From Rhizobium nepotum 39/7 (GTDB lineage: Bacteria; Pseudomonadota; Alphaproteobacteria; Rhizobiales; Rhizobiaceae), in NCBI RefSeq assembly GCF_000949865.1, contig NZ_JWJH01000003.1:248001-312000 (forward strand): a stretch of DNA of 64,000 nt. Direction: 5' to 3'. Made by a program: the position numbers and the translations under genes. The notes under the pieces were generated by a model that worked only from the letters and a program-made list of their open reading frames with translations, ran no database searches and had not been told where the DNA came from. This document shows, piece by piece, positions 30,819-38,920 of the stretch (positions are counted from its first letter, which is position 1; each line of letters begins with the position of its first letter).

Positions 30819-30981
30819 CGAAGGACGGCATGTTACGTCCTTCGGTCTTGAACCATTCTCCAATCCGTGACCCTGATGCCGTTTCCTTCCGGCTTCGGTC
30901 ACATAGTGGCGTTCGGCTCCCGGCTTCCCATTCTCCTGTAAGAGCGCAGCCCAGACCTGCCGGGGCTCGCTAAACCACTAT
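30819..30981 (-). ncRNA. Candidate IS110-family bridge RNA region
   Basis: Non-coding DNA immediately 3' of the IS110-type transposase gene that is rich in stems: CGAAGGACG / CGTCCTTCG (30819-30844, 9 bp), GTGACC / GGTCAC (30867-30902) enclosing GCCG / CGGC, and ATAGTGG / CCACTAT (30903-30981) reaching into the stop codon. IS110-family elements encode a structured bridge RNA in a non-coding end, 3' of the transposase in the IS1111 branch. The target- and donor-binding loops have not been identified here, so this remains a candidate. Confidence 0.4.
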
Positions 30982-32048
30982 CAGGACAGCCGGGATATCG
31001 TCGACAAGGCGCCTTCCTCACCATTAGCGCGCCGTTCATAGGGGCGCTGGTCACGCAGGATCTGGAAGGCGATCGTCAAAAGCTTGCGCGCGACCGCGAC
31101 ACGCGCCTTGTTGGTTCCCTTGAACTTCAGATGCTCATACTGGGCACGAAGTTGTGGGTCGGTGGCGACGGCCGGGGCGACCGCCTCGACAAAGGCCCAG
31201 CGCAGCCATTTGTTGCCCTGCTTGATGATCTTCCCATGATAGGTCTTGCCACCGCTCGAATAGGTCGAAGGAACAAGCCCGGCATAGGCGGCCAGCTTCT
31301 TCGGATTACGGAAGCGGCCGATGTCATCGATCTCGGCATCGATCAGCCGGGCGAAGAACTCCCCGATGCCGGGAATGGTCTTCAACAGCTTCACATTGCC
31401 GTTGGTCTTCGTCATTGCCTTGATCGTCATCTCCGACTGCTTGATCCGCCCGTCGATGTCACCGATGAAGTCAAGCCCGCGGTCGATCTGGATACGATCG
31501 ATATCTGACACCTTGATCGTAGCGAGCTGCTGCCGGCCGGCCTTGCCGAAAAGGTCGCCCAGCTTCTTCAACTGCGTCGTCTGCTCCGGGTAACGATCGA
31601 ACACTGTCACGATCCGGTTCTTTGTCATCGTGCGCAGCCGCACGTAGAACATCCGCTCGCGCAGCGCGATGCGCAACTCCCGCGCCTTCTCTCCGGGAGC
31701 CCAGGCTTCCGGCACAAGATCGGCGCGCAACAAGTGCGCAAGCACCGTCGCATCGATCTTGTCCGTCTTGATCCTGGCGTCGGCAATCGCCTTAACCTTC
31801 AGTGGATGCGCCAGAACGACATCGTCGCAGATGTCCTCCAGCCAGTCATACATCACCATCCAGTTGCGGGTGGCTTCCACCACCGCGTGGCTGTTCTCCC
31901 GATACCGTTCCAGGAACAAACCGAGAGACTGGTGGTCATTCTTCACGCGACCGGATCGTAACGTCTTCCCGGCAGAATCCTGCACGACAAGGTGGCTGTC
32001 GCTTTTGTGGTAATCCACGCCGATGTGATAATCATAAGGGGTAGTCAC
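30981..32048 (-). CDS. IS110-family transposase (DEDD recombinase)
   Basis: 355 residues. The N-terminal RuvC-like domain has the acidic residues in YHIGVDYHKSDSHLVV, AVVEATRNWMVMYDWL and IKTDKIDATVLAHLLRAD. The C-terminal transposase_20 domain has TIPGIGEFFARLIDAEI, then AAYAGLVPSTYSSGGKTYHG with the expected Ser. No stop or frameshift, so the enzyme looks intact. The start is GTG at 32046-32048 with GGAGAG upstream; the frame runs further to an ATG at 32156, but those residues are not family-like. Confidence 0.9.
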   Translation of the reverse strand: MTTPYDYHIGVDYHKSDSHLVVQDSAGKTLRSGRVKNDHQSLGLFLERYRENSHAVVEATRNWMVMYDWLEDICDDVVLAHPLKVKAIADARIKTDKIDATVLAHLLRADLVPEAWAPGEKARELRIALRERMFYVRLRTMTKNRIVTVFDRYPEQTTQLKKLGDLFGKAGRQQLATIKVSDIDRIQIDRGLDFIGDIDGRIKQSEMTIKAMTKTNGNVKLLKTIPGIGEFFARLIDAEIDDIGRFRNPKKLAAYAGLVPSTYSSGGKTYHGKIIKQGNKWLRWAFVEAVAPAVATDPQLRAQYEHLKFKGTNKARVAVARKLLTIAFQILRDQRPYERRANGEEGALSTISRLS

Positions 32049-32285
32049 GCTTTGCTCTCCTTCACTGAGTTTGTCAAAACCCAGATAAGGTAAGCCAAAC
32101 GGCGCCAAGCGTGACTGTCCCAAGATCATATCCATCTCAGATATCTGTTCCTTCAATGCTGGGTACGGCCCCTTTCATGCCACCTCCTGTTCGTTGCGGT
32201 GATTGAAAGCTATTTTCCGGACTGAACAAGCCCTTTTCTTTCTGTGGCCAAGCCATTGAAAATGTTATAGGAGGGAGAGATAGTT

Positions 32286-32299
32286 TTCGATATTTCGAA
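32286..32299. promoter_or_regulatory. Candidate operator of the XRE-cupin regulator
   Basis: TTCGATATTTCGAA is an inverted repeat (TTCGA / TCGAA around TATT) 22 bp upstream of the regulator's start codon. Its position suits autoregulation. Support is by symmetry only. Confidence 0.4.
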
Positions 32300-32321
32300 C
32301 AACGGCAACGGGGGCCGCAGC

Positions 32322-32870
32322 ATGTCGGTGGATATAGGCGGGCGTTTGCGCCACGTGCGGCTGCGACACAATATTTCCCAGCGCGAACTGGCAAGACGCG
32401 CCGGCGTTACCAATTCGACGATTTCGCTGATCGAATCCAACACCTCCAACCCGTCTGTCGGTGCGTTGAAACGTATTCTCGACGGCATACCGATCGGCCT
32501 TGCCGAGTTTTTCGCCTTCGAGCCGGAGACGAGCCGCAAGGCTTTTTACCGAGCGGATGAACTGGTCGAGATCGGCAAGGGGCCGATATCCTTCCGGCAG
32601 GTGGGCGACAATGTTTTCGGCCGCAGCCTGCAAATCCTGAAGGAACGTTACCAGCCGGGTGCAGACACCGGCAAGGTGCCGCTGGTCCATGACGGCGAGG
32701 AAGGGGGCATAATCCTCTCGGGGCGTCTGGAAGTGACGGTGGACGAAGAGAGGCGGGTGCTCGGGCCGGGAGATGCCTATTATTTCGAAAGCCGCAGGCC
32801 GCATCGCTTCCGTTGCGTCGGTCCCGTGCCGTGCGAGGTCATCAGCGCCTGCACGCCTCCTACCTTTTGA
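32322..32870 (+). CDS. XRE-family regulator with C-terminal cupin (PuuR-like)
   Basis: 182 residues. Helix-turn-helix at about 7-60 (LRHVRLRHNISQRELARRAG, then VTNSTISLIESNTSNPSVGA), cupin domain about 105-180 (LEVTVDEERRVLGPGDAYYF). This architecture is typical of regulators of polyamine and amine catabolism. The omega-aminotransferase gene on the other side of the IS element is a plausible target. Confidence 0.85.
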   Translation: MSVDIGGRLRHVRLRHNISQRELARRAGVTNSTISLIESNTSNPSVGALKRILDGIPIGLAEFFAFEPETSRKAFYRADELVEIGKGPISFRQVGDNVFGRSLQILKERYQPGADTGKVPLVHDGEEGGIILSGRLEVTVDEERRVLGPGDAYYFESRRPHRFRCVGPVPCEVISACTPPTF

Positions 32871-33488
32871 TTCCCCTGTTTTTTGCATCAAGCTACATCT
32901 GAAGAGCAATCAGGCCGATGCGAATTGAGAGAATTCGGTCTGTCTGGAAAGATTTTCTACGATCCAGTGGGTCTTCAATACAGATTCTTGCCACTGTTTT
33001 GCCGCTTTTGCGCCGCTCTTCCAACTTCTACATCGCTTTTTCTTGGTCAAACTAGTCCACCCGGTAAAAAAATCCCGGCTAATATGTCAAATTTTATATG
33101 CATTGCCGCAATCTTGCTGCGGTGCAAAAAAATTTAATAGTCCATTCCATCCTTGGCTGTTCTTGGCGTTCCTGTCTCACCTGATTAAGTCACAAGAAAC
33201 ACATAAGAAAAGACTGCCGGAGGTCGAAAACGCAATACATGCGGGAACGATACCCATGCTCTCAACACATGGCCGCCGGCACATTTGTTGCTTTTTTATG
33301 CAACCCTTAATATTGCCCGGACGGTGATCGGCGGCTCCCGCAAGAAATCGCATAGACGGTGATAGGCAATGTGCCTTACAAAAAATCCATTAGCATCAAA
33401 TTCCGAACACAGACTTGTTATCTCTTTTAGACGGAAAGACGCGCCTCCGGGCACCGACCAATCGCAAAACATAAATGGAGTTCTCTCT
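32871..33488. other. 618-bp intergenic region upstream of exoY
   Basis: No supported gene; composition is more AT-rich than its neighbours. It holds a 13-bp direct repeat at 33320-33367 and must contain the exoY promoter. Short frames here have no ribosome binding site or family resemblance. Confidence 0.5.
33320..33367. repeat. Direct repeat upstream of exoY
   Basis: GACGGTGATCGGC at 33320-33332 and GACGGTGATAGGC at 33355-33367: 12 of 13 positions agree, with a 35-bp period. It could be a paired regulator site for the exo promoter, about 120-170 bp before the exoY start. Confidence 0.45.
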
Positions 33489-34169
33489 ATGAAGTCCGCG
33501 ACCCAATCGGCTGAACAGACACTCAGCAGTTCCGAAGATTTCGATGTCAGTTTCCCTATCGGGGGCATCGCAAAACGCAGCTTCGATATGGCATCGGCTG
33601 TGCTTGCGCTGCTCATCTTCAGCCCTATTTTCCTGTTGATCGCCGCACTGGTAAAATTGTCCGATCCCGGCCCGGTCTTTTATGGCCACCGGCGTGTGGG
33701 ACACAACGGCCGTTATTTCCATTGCCTGAAATTCAGGACGATGGCGATGAACGGCGACGAGATGTTGCGGCAATATCTTGCCGCGAACCCGGAGGCCGCC
33801 GAGGAATGGCGCGCCACCCGCAAACTCAAGAACGATCCGCGGGTGACCGCGGTTGGCGCCGTTCTGCGCAAGCTCAGCCTCGACGAGCTGCCGCAGCTCC
33901 TCAACATCGTCCGCGGTGAAATGAGCGTCGTTGGCCCACGCCCCGTCGTTGACGAGGAACTGAGCTACTACGAAAGCGATGCCGCTTATTATCTCAGCAC
34001 CCGTCCGGGCCTGACCGGCCTCTGGCAGATCAGCGGCCGCAACGACGTAAGCTACAAGACCCGCGTGGCTTTCGACACCCAATATGTTCAGAACTGGTCG
34101 ATGCGACAGGATGTCTTCATCATCGTCAAGACCATTCCAGCCGTGTGCCTTTCGCGCGGAAGCTACTGA
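33489..34169 (+). CDS. exoY: Undecaprenyl-phosphate sugar phosphotransferase, ExoY-like
   Basis: Starts polysaccharide repeat-unit synthesis by moving a sugar-1-phosphate (galactose in succinoglycan) to undecaprenyl phosphate in the inner membrane. 226 residues, as I recall for S. meliloti ExoY. One membrane segment (ASAVLALLIFSPIFLLIAAL), then the bacterial sugar transferase motifs GPVFYGHRRVGHNGRYFHCL, LRKLSLDELPQLLNIVRGEM and RPGLTGLWQISGRNDVSYKT. The ATG at 33489 has GGAG upstream; the frame is open to 33369. Followed by exoF and exoQ in the S. meliloti exoYFQ order. Confidence 0.92.
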   Translation: MKSATQSAEQTLSSSEDFDVSFPIGGIAKRSFDMASAVLALLIFSPIFLLIAALVKLSDPGPVFYGHRRVGHNGRYFHCLKFRTMAMNGDEMLRQYLAANPEAAEEWRATRKLKNDPRVTAVGAVLRKLSLDELPQLLNIVRGEMSVVGPRPVVDEELSYYESDAAYYLSTRPGLTGLWQISGRNDVSYKTRVAFDTQYVQNWSMRQDVFIIVKTIPAVCLSRGSY

Positions 34170-34209
34170 TACCGATATTGAGTTTGGCTTTATCGATCTT
34201 TGTTTTGAC

Positions 34210-34251
34210 ACGCACCCCGACCGGGATCCCAAGTCCGGTCTTCGGGTGCGT
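34210..34251 (+). other. Hairpin in the exoY-exoF gap
   Basis: ACGCACCC pairs with GGGTGCGT and, inside it, GACCGG pairs with CCGGTC (loop of 10, small bulge): about 14 base pairs. No T-run follows. It lies 40 bp after exoY and 110 bp before exoF, and could act as an attenuator or mRNA-processing site. Confidence 0.5.
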
Positions 34252-34362
34252 CATTGGTGTAAATCGTAATGGCCGCTTTTTGCGGCGCTGCGCAGCCGGC
34301 CTTGTCCGGCTGCTCTATCGCCTGATCGCCCGCGTGGCGATCCGCAAACAGGGAGTTTCCCG

Positions 34363-35649
34363 ATGAACGGCCTTTTTGCCGCCACCAGCCGTCCGCTTGC
34401 CACAAAAACCGCCGGACAGACTTTCGCCGCTCTTCTGCTTGCCGCATCCGTCGCATTTGGAGCGCCGCTTTCCGCATTGGCTGCGGATGGCGCCAACTAT
34501 ACGCTCGGTACCGCTGACAAGCTGCGCATTCGCGTTGCGGAATGGCAGCCCGCCGATGGCAGCATCCGCAACTGGGACGTCATCAACGGCGATTATTCCG
34601 TTGGTCCGTCCGGCGCGCTGTCCTTGCCCTTTATCGGCCAGCTTGACGTCGCGGGTAAAACGCCCTCGGAAGTCGGTGAAGCGATCGGCGCGCAGCTTCA
34701 GAGCAAGTTCGCGCTTCGCAACCTGCCGTCGGCTTCCGTCGAAATCGCCCAGTTCCGGCCGATTTTTTTGAGCGGCGACGTGCAGACTCCAGGCGAATAC
34801 CCCTATGCCGCCAATCTCACCGTGTTGAAGGCCGTCAGCCTTGCCGGCGGCCTGAGGCGTTCCGACGCCGGGCAGCGTTTTGCCCGCGACTTCATCAATG
34901 CGCGCGGCGATGCTGCCGTTTATGACAACCAGCGGGCAAGGCTGCTCGCCCGCCAGGCGCGGCTTGTCGCCGAGGTGAAGGGTGATCAAAACATCGCCAA
35001 GACGCCGGAAATGGAAAAGATCGCCGAGATCGATACGCTTCTGGCCAGCGAAAGCGCGCTGATGAAATCCCGGACCGAGCGTTATACCTTGCAGCTCAAG
35101 GCGCTGACGGATCTGCATGCGCTTCTGGAAAGCGAAGTCGAATCGCTGAAGAAAAAGTCGGAAACGCAAAACCGCCAGCTTCAGCTCGCCAATGAGGACC
35201 GCGACCGCGTCAACCGGTTGAACGAGCAGGGGCTTGCGCTGTCGCAACGGCGTATTTCTGCGGAAGAACGTGCGGCGGAGGTGGAATCCACCCTGCTCGA
35301 TATCGACACGCAGTCGCTGCGTGCCAAGCAGGACATCAACAAGGCGACCCAGGATGAAATCAACCTGCGTAACGACTGGGTGGCGCAACGCTCGAAAGAA
35401 TTGCAAGATACAGAAGCGGAACTGGACAAGCTCAATCTGCAGCTGACCACCAGTCGCGAGTTGATGTCGGAGGCGCTGGCGCAATCGGCCGAGGCAATCC
35501 GTTTCGATCCCTCGGGAAAATCCGCCACGATCAGCTATGTCGTGGTGCGTGAGGAAAACGGCAAGCCGAAGGAAGTGAAGGTGGATGAAAACGCCCTTCT
35601 GCAGCCCGGCGATGTCGTCAAGGTCGCGTCCGAAATCCTGATGCAGTGA
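34363..35649 (+). CDS. exoF: Polysaccharide biosynthesis/export protein, ExoF-like
   Basis: 428 residues. Signal peptide about 1-40 (cleavage after LSALA). The poly-export/SLBB region YTLGTADKLRIRVAEWQPAD is at about 46-65 and SGDVQTPGEYPYAANLTVLK follows. A long coiled coil lies at about 190-370 (QKRIS- and Glu-rich), then a short C-terminal beta segment. OPX-family periplasmic/outer-membrane export component, working with ExoQ and probably a Wzc-like partner that is not in the window. Confidence 0.88.
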   Translation: MNGLFAATSRPLATKTAGQTFAALLLAASVAFGAPLSALAADGANYTLGTADKLRIRVAEWQPADGSIRNWDVINGDYSVGPSGALSLPFIGQLDVAGKTPSEVGEAIGAQLQSKFALRNLPSASVEIAQFRPIFLSGDVQTPGEYPYAANLTVLKAVSLAGGLRRSDAGQRFARDFINARGDAAVYDNQRARLLARQARLVAEVKGDQNIAKTPEMEKIAEIDTLLASESALMKSRTERYTLQLKALTDLHALLESEVESLKKKSETQNRQLQLANEDRDRVNRLNEQGLALSQRRISAEERAAEVESTLLDIDTQSLRAKQDINKATQDEINLRNDWVAQRSKELQDTEAELDKLNLQLTTSRELMSEALAQSAEAIRFDPSGKSATISYVVVREENGKPKEVKVDENALLQPGDVVKVASEILMQ

Positions 35650-35656
35650 GGTTTTC

Positions 35657-36925
35657 ATGCGGATCGCCAAATCGGCGCTGATCGATCCCGAACGCAATGA
35701 AGTCTACGGAATGGCGGCGATTGCGCTGTCATTCTTCGTTTTCGCCTATTCCTCGCGTTTTGGGCAAATCTCGGTTCTGGCCTATTATGGCACCTGGCTA
35801 CCGCTGGTGGTGGTCAATTACCGGCGTGTACTCGGCAATTATCCGCGCTATTTGTGGATATCCGCCTTCGGCATTCTGACCGTGCTGTCGAGCTTCTGGT
35901 CGGAGGCCGCGTCGGTGACCATGCGCGCCTCCATCCAGTATATGACGCATATCGTCTGCGCGCTCATCGCCATGCGGGTGATCTCAATCCGCACGCTGAC
36001 GCGCGGCGGGTTGATCGGCATCGCCGTGGTGCTGCTCTATTCGCTGCTGTTCGGTGTCCACCTCTTCGATGCGCTGGATGGAACCTACAGTTTCGTCGGC
36101 GCTTTCTCGTCAAAGAACCAGCTCGGCTTTTACGCCTCGCTCGGCGTTATTTTTGCCGTATCCTCCGTATTGGTCCTCAAGCAAAGGGGCATCTGGCTGC
36201 CTGTCGCTGGCGTCACCGGACTTTTGTCGGCCTATAGTCTCATTGCGTCGCAATCGGCCACATCCACCATTACCACGGCGGCGGTGGTTGCCCTCATTAT
36301 CGGCTTCATCCCGATCGGCATGCTTTCGCCGGCCAACCGCAAGATGACCTTTTTTGCGCTCGGCGGTCTTGGTGTGTTGCTAGCGGTCGCTTCCCTGCAA
36401 TTCGGCCTGCTTGATGCCATTCTCGGCCTTTTCGGCAAGGATTCGACGCTGACCGGCCGCACCTATCTCTGGCAGCAGGGCATCGAGGCGGCGAAACAGA
36501 CGCCTATCCTCGGCGTCGGATATCAGGGGTTCTGGGTGGCGGGTTTTGCCGATGCCGAGCGCCTGTGGAACGACTTTTTCATTACCGGACGCAGCGGCTT
36601 CCACTTTCACAACACCTATATCGAGACGGTGGTGGAGAATGGGATCGTCGGCATGGTGCTGCTCGGCATGGTGCTTTACGGAACGCTGCTCGGACATCTA
36701 CGTTCGGTGCTGATGCGCCATAGCGATCCGCAGGGCGTCATTCTGTTTGCCATCTGCGCGCTGTTCGTCGTTCGCTCCTTCGTGGAAATCGATATCATCT
36801 TCCCCTTCCAGATCGGTTCTTTCCTGCTGTATTTCGCTGCCGGAAAACTCTGCCTTCCGGCGAAATCCGCGCAGAACGGCGAAACCCACCCGGCGATTGG
36901 CGTGCGGTTGCAGACGAGAGCTTAA
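35657..36925 (+). CDS. exoQ: Exopolysaccharide polymerase, ExoQ-like (Wzy/O-antigen ligase family)
   Basis: 422-residue inner-membrane protein with about ten to eleven membrane segments, and the Wzy_C-type periplasmic loop containing TLTGRTYLWQQGIEAAKQTP and FHFHNTYIETVVENGIVGMV. It joins lipid-linked repeat units into long chains. 7 bp after exoF. The last gene of the triad; its end is followed by a convergent hypothetical gene. Confidence 0.88.
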   Translation: MRIAKSALIDPERNEVYGMAAIALSFFVFAYSSRFGQISVLAYYGTWLPLVVVNYRRVLGNYPRYLWISAFGILTVLSSFWSEAASVTMRASIQYMTHIVCALIAMRVISIRTLTRGGLIGIAVVLLYSLLFGVHLFDALDGTYSFVGAFSSKNQLGFYASLGVIFAVSSVLVLKQRGIWLPVAGVTGLLSAYSLIASQSATSTITTAAVVALIIGFIPIGMLSPANRKMTFFALGGLGVLLAVASLQFGLLDAILGLFGKDSTLTGRTYLWQQGIEAAKQTPILGVGYQGFWVAGFADAERLWNDFFITGRSGFHFHNTYIETVVENGIVGMVLLGMVLYGTLLGHLRSVLMRHSDPQGVILFAICALFVVRSFVEIDIIFPFQIGSFLLYFAAGKLCLPAKSAQNGETHPAIGVRLQTRA

Positions 36926-36945
36926 GTGCTACGCAACGCCCTACG

Positions 36946-37440
36946 TCAGAGGTAATCCGCCGAGACGTGCGGGCTGGCGTGGATGAAGCTCCACATGTCC
37001 TTGCTGACCTCGACGATGTCCGTGATCGACTTTTCGAGGTGCTCGATTTCCTTCTCGTCCATGCGTTCGACCTTGCCGTAACGGACCTGGCTGTCGTCTT
37101 CCACCAGCCGCATCAGCTGGGTGCTGGCGATTTCGCCCTTCTCGTCGAAGGAATAGATGCAGTGATTGTATTTGTTGCGCGTCTTCGCTTCCTTCTTGAG
37201 CCGCGCCATGATGGAGAGAATGGTCTTGCGGTCCGGCGCGGGCGTTGAGGGAAGCTTCGCCAGACGCTCGATGAGGTCCATGCGCGCCCGCGTGGTGTTG
37301 AGCGTCAGGAACACGACGATGGCAGCTTCCTTCTCCACTTTCAGGAGATGGACGATCAGATAGATCATCAGGCTTTCGGTGTTGGTCCACACATAATTCA
37401 GCCTGCCGACCATCAGCAATACATCCGACATCGCCGCCAT
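36946..37440 (-). CDS. Conserved-looking hypothetical protein (164 aa)
   Basis: MAAMSDVLLMVGRLNYVWTN at the start; helical, no signal peptide, with a basic stretch (ARLKKEAKTRNKYNHCIYSF) and an acidic C-terminal half. No recognised family. A competing 172-residue frame on the same strand (36941-37459) is biased in composition and is treated as a shadow. Convergent with exoQ and upstream of the type I secretion adaptor, separate from both. Confidence 0.6.
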   Translation of the reverse strand: MAAMSDVLLMVGRLNYVWTNTESLMIYLIVHLLKVEKEAAIVVFLTLNTTRARMDLIERLAKLPSTPAPDRKTILSIMARLKKEAKTRNKYNHCIYSFDEKGEIASTQLMRLVEDDSQVRYGKVERMDEKEIEHLEKSITDIVEVSKDMWSFIHASPHVSADYL

Positions 37441-37553
37441 GCTGATTCTCCCGCCCCAATGAAATATACTGGCATTCTATGCCCGTCAGTGCAGGATTGA
37501 CAGTGTATGCCCTAAAAACCGCTGCGCACTTTTACCGGAGATGCTCTATTTCT

Positions 37554-38912
37554 TTATCTTTCCTTGAAGGCGCGGGACATGCTGTCGGAAATGGGCTTGG
37601 TCAGATATTCGAAGAAGGTGCGCTCCGAAGTCTGGATCAGAACGTCGGCCGGCATGCCGGGCACGGGGTGGAAATTATGGACCTTGGCGATCTCCTCGTC
37701 GGAAATCTGCACGCGCACGATATAGACGTCCTTGACCTGCATGCCTGCATTTTCCTCGATGCTGTCGGCGGAAACGTAAAAGACCTTGCCGTTCAAAACG
37801 GGCGTCGTGCGGCGGTCCAGCGCCGAAAGACGGATCGCGGCGATCTGGCCCTCATGCAATTGATCGATCGAGGTTCTGAGAACCTGCGCCTCAAGGATCA
37901 GGGGAACATGGGCGGGCAGGATTTCCATGATCGGCTTACCGGTGGTGATGACGCCGCCGGCGGTATGGTAATAGGCGCGTACCACTGTGCCGTTGACGGG
38001 GGAGCGGATGACCGTGCGCTCCAGCACTTCGGCGGCACCGCGCACCTGCTCGCGCACGCTATCGAGATCCGCCTCCGCAATTTCCAATGCGTCGAGCGCT
38101 GCCTGCTTGTTGGCATTAAGGGCGATGACCGCTTCCTGCCGGAACTTGGCGATTTCCGCCTCGCTCTGGTTCATTTCGCCGGTCAGGCGGGCGATATCGC
38201 CCATGGCATCGGCGATGGCGCGTTCCAGCGCCAGCATGTCGGTCTTGCGGATGACGCCGTCCCTGGCGAGCTTTGCCTTGGAATCGCGCTCCTGCGTTAA
38301 AAGCGCCAGTTGCCGGTCGAAGGACTGTTTTTGTCCGTCATAACCCGTATAGCGGAACTCAAGCGACCGGATGTTCTTGTCGATGAGGTTCAGCTGTTCC
38401 TCAAGCTTGATGAGCTTGCTGTGGAACACGATGTTCTGGCTCTGGATGATGGACTTGATATCCGGATCGCCGGCTTCCTTCATCACGATGTCTGGTACCT
38501 TGAAGCTCTTTTCTCCCTGCGCCTCGGCTCGCAGGCGCGTCACGATGGTTTCGAGGCGGAGCCGCCGCAGCTGCAACATGCGTTCGTTGGCGAGCGCTGT
38601 CGTCTTGTCGAGCGTCAGCAACACATCGCCTTCCTCGACGGTGTCGCCTTCGCTGACCATCATTTCCTTGATGATGCCGCCTTCCAGATGCTGGACGATC
38701 TTGTTGTTGCCGGTGGCGACGAAGCTGCCCTGGGCGATGATGGCGGAAGAGAGCGGCGCCGTGCCCGCCCAGTATCCAAACCCGCCGAAGGAGGCAAGCA
38801 GCACGGCCAGACCGATGGAACTGTGCAGGCGAATGGAACGCGGCACTTCGCTGTACCATTCAAGCTGGCCCTGGGATTTTACCTCGGCGATGGCGGTTTT
38901 TTTCCTGAACAT
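37554..38912 (-). CDS. Type I secretion membrane-fusion protein (HlyD/PrsE family)
   Basis: 452-residue periplasmic adaptor linking the ABC exporter to a TolC-type outer-membrane channel. Cytoplasmic start MFRKKTAIAEVKSQGQLEWY, membrane anchor about 33-53 (SIGLAVLLASFGGFGYWAGT), lipoyl-like half KIVQHLEGGIIKEMMVSEGD, long coiled coil about 140-320, then the beta-barrel and C-terminal segment. The frame is open to 39047, inside the ABC gene; the ATG at 38912 is the sensible start. 8 bp after the ABC exporter gene. No TolC gene in the window. Confidence 0.92.
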   Translation of the reverse strand: MFRKKTAIAEVKSQGQLEWYSEVPRSIRLHSSIGLAVLLASFGGFGYWAGTAPLSSAIIAQGSFVATGNNKIVQHLEGGIIKEMMVSEGDTVEEGDVLLTLDKTTALANERMLQLRRLRLETIVTRLRAEAQGEKSFKVPDIVMKEAGDPDIKSIIQSQNIVFHSKLIKLEEQLNLIDKNIRSLEFRYTGYDGQKQSFDRQLALLTQERDSKAKLARDGVIRKTDMLALERAIADAMGDIARLTGEMNQSEAEIAKFRQEAVIALNANKQAALDALEIAEADLDSVREQVRGAAEVLERTVIRSPVNGTVVRAYYHTAGGVITTGKPIMEILPAHVPLILEAQVLRTSIDQLHEGQIAAIRLSALDRRTTPVLNGKVFYVSADSIEENAGMQVKDVYIVRVQISDEEIAKVHNFHPVPGMPADVLIQTSERTFFEYLTKPISDSMSRAFKER

Positions 38913-38920
38913 GACGATCC

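Larger units (their letters stand above)
30720..32170 (-). mobile_element. IS110-family insertion sequence (ends approximate)
   Basis: A single DEDD transposase gene flanked by non-coding DNA, set between an aminotransferase gene and an XRE-cupin regulator that look like a split divergent pair. IS110 elements have no obvious terminal inverted repeats and usually no target duplication, so exact ends cannot be read from one copy. The bounds given are a guess that includes the structured 3' region and the 5' leader. Confidence 0.6.

Noticed and set aside
36941..37459. 172-residue minus-strand frame overlapping the 164-residue hypothetical
   Set aside because: The composition (HRRVPDAQHHAGAHGPHRA) is shadow-like; the 36946-37440 frame is far more protein-like.
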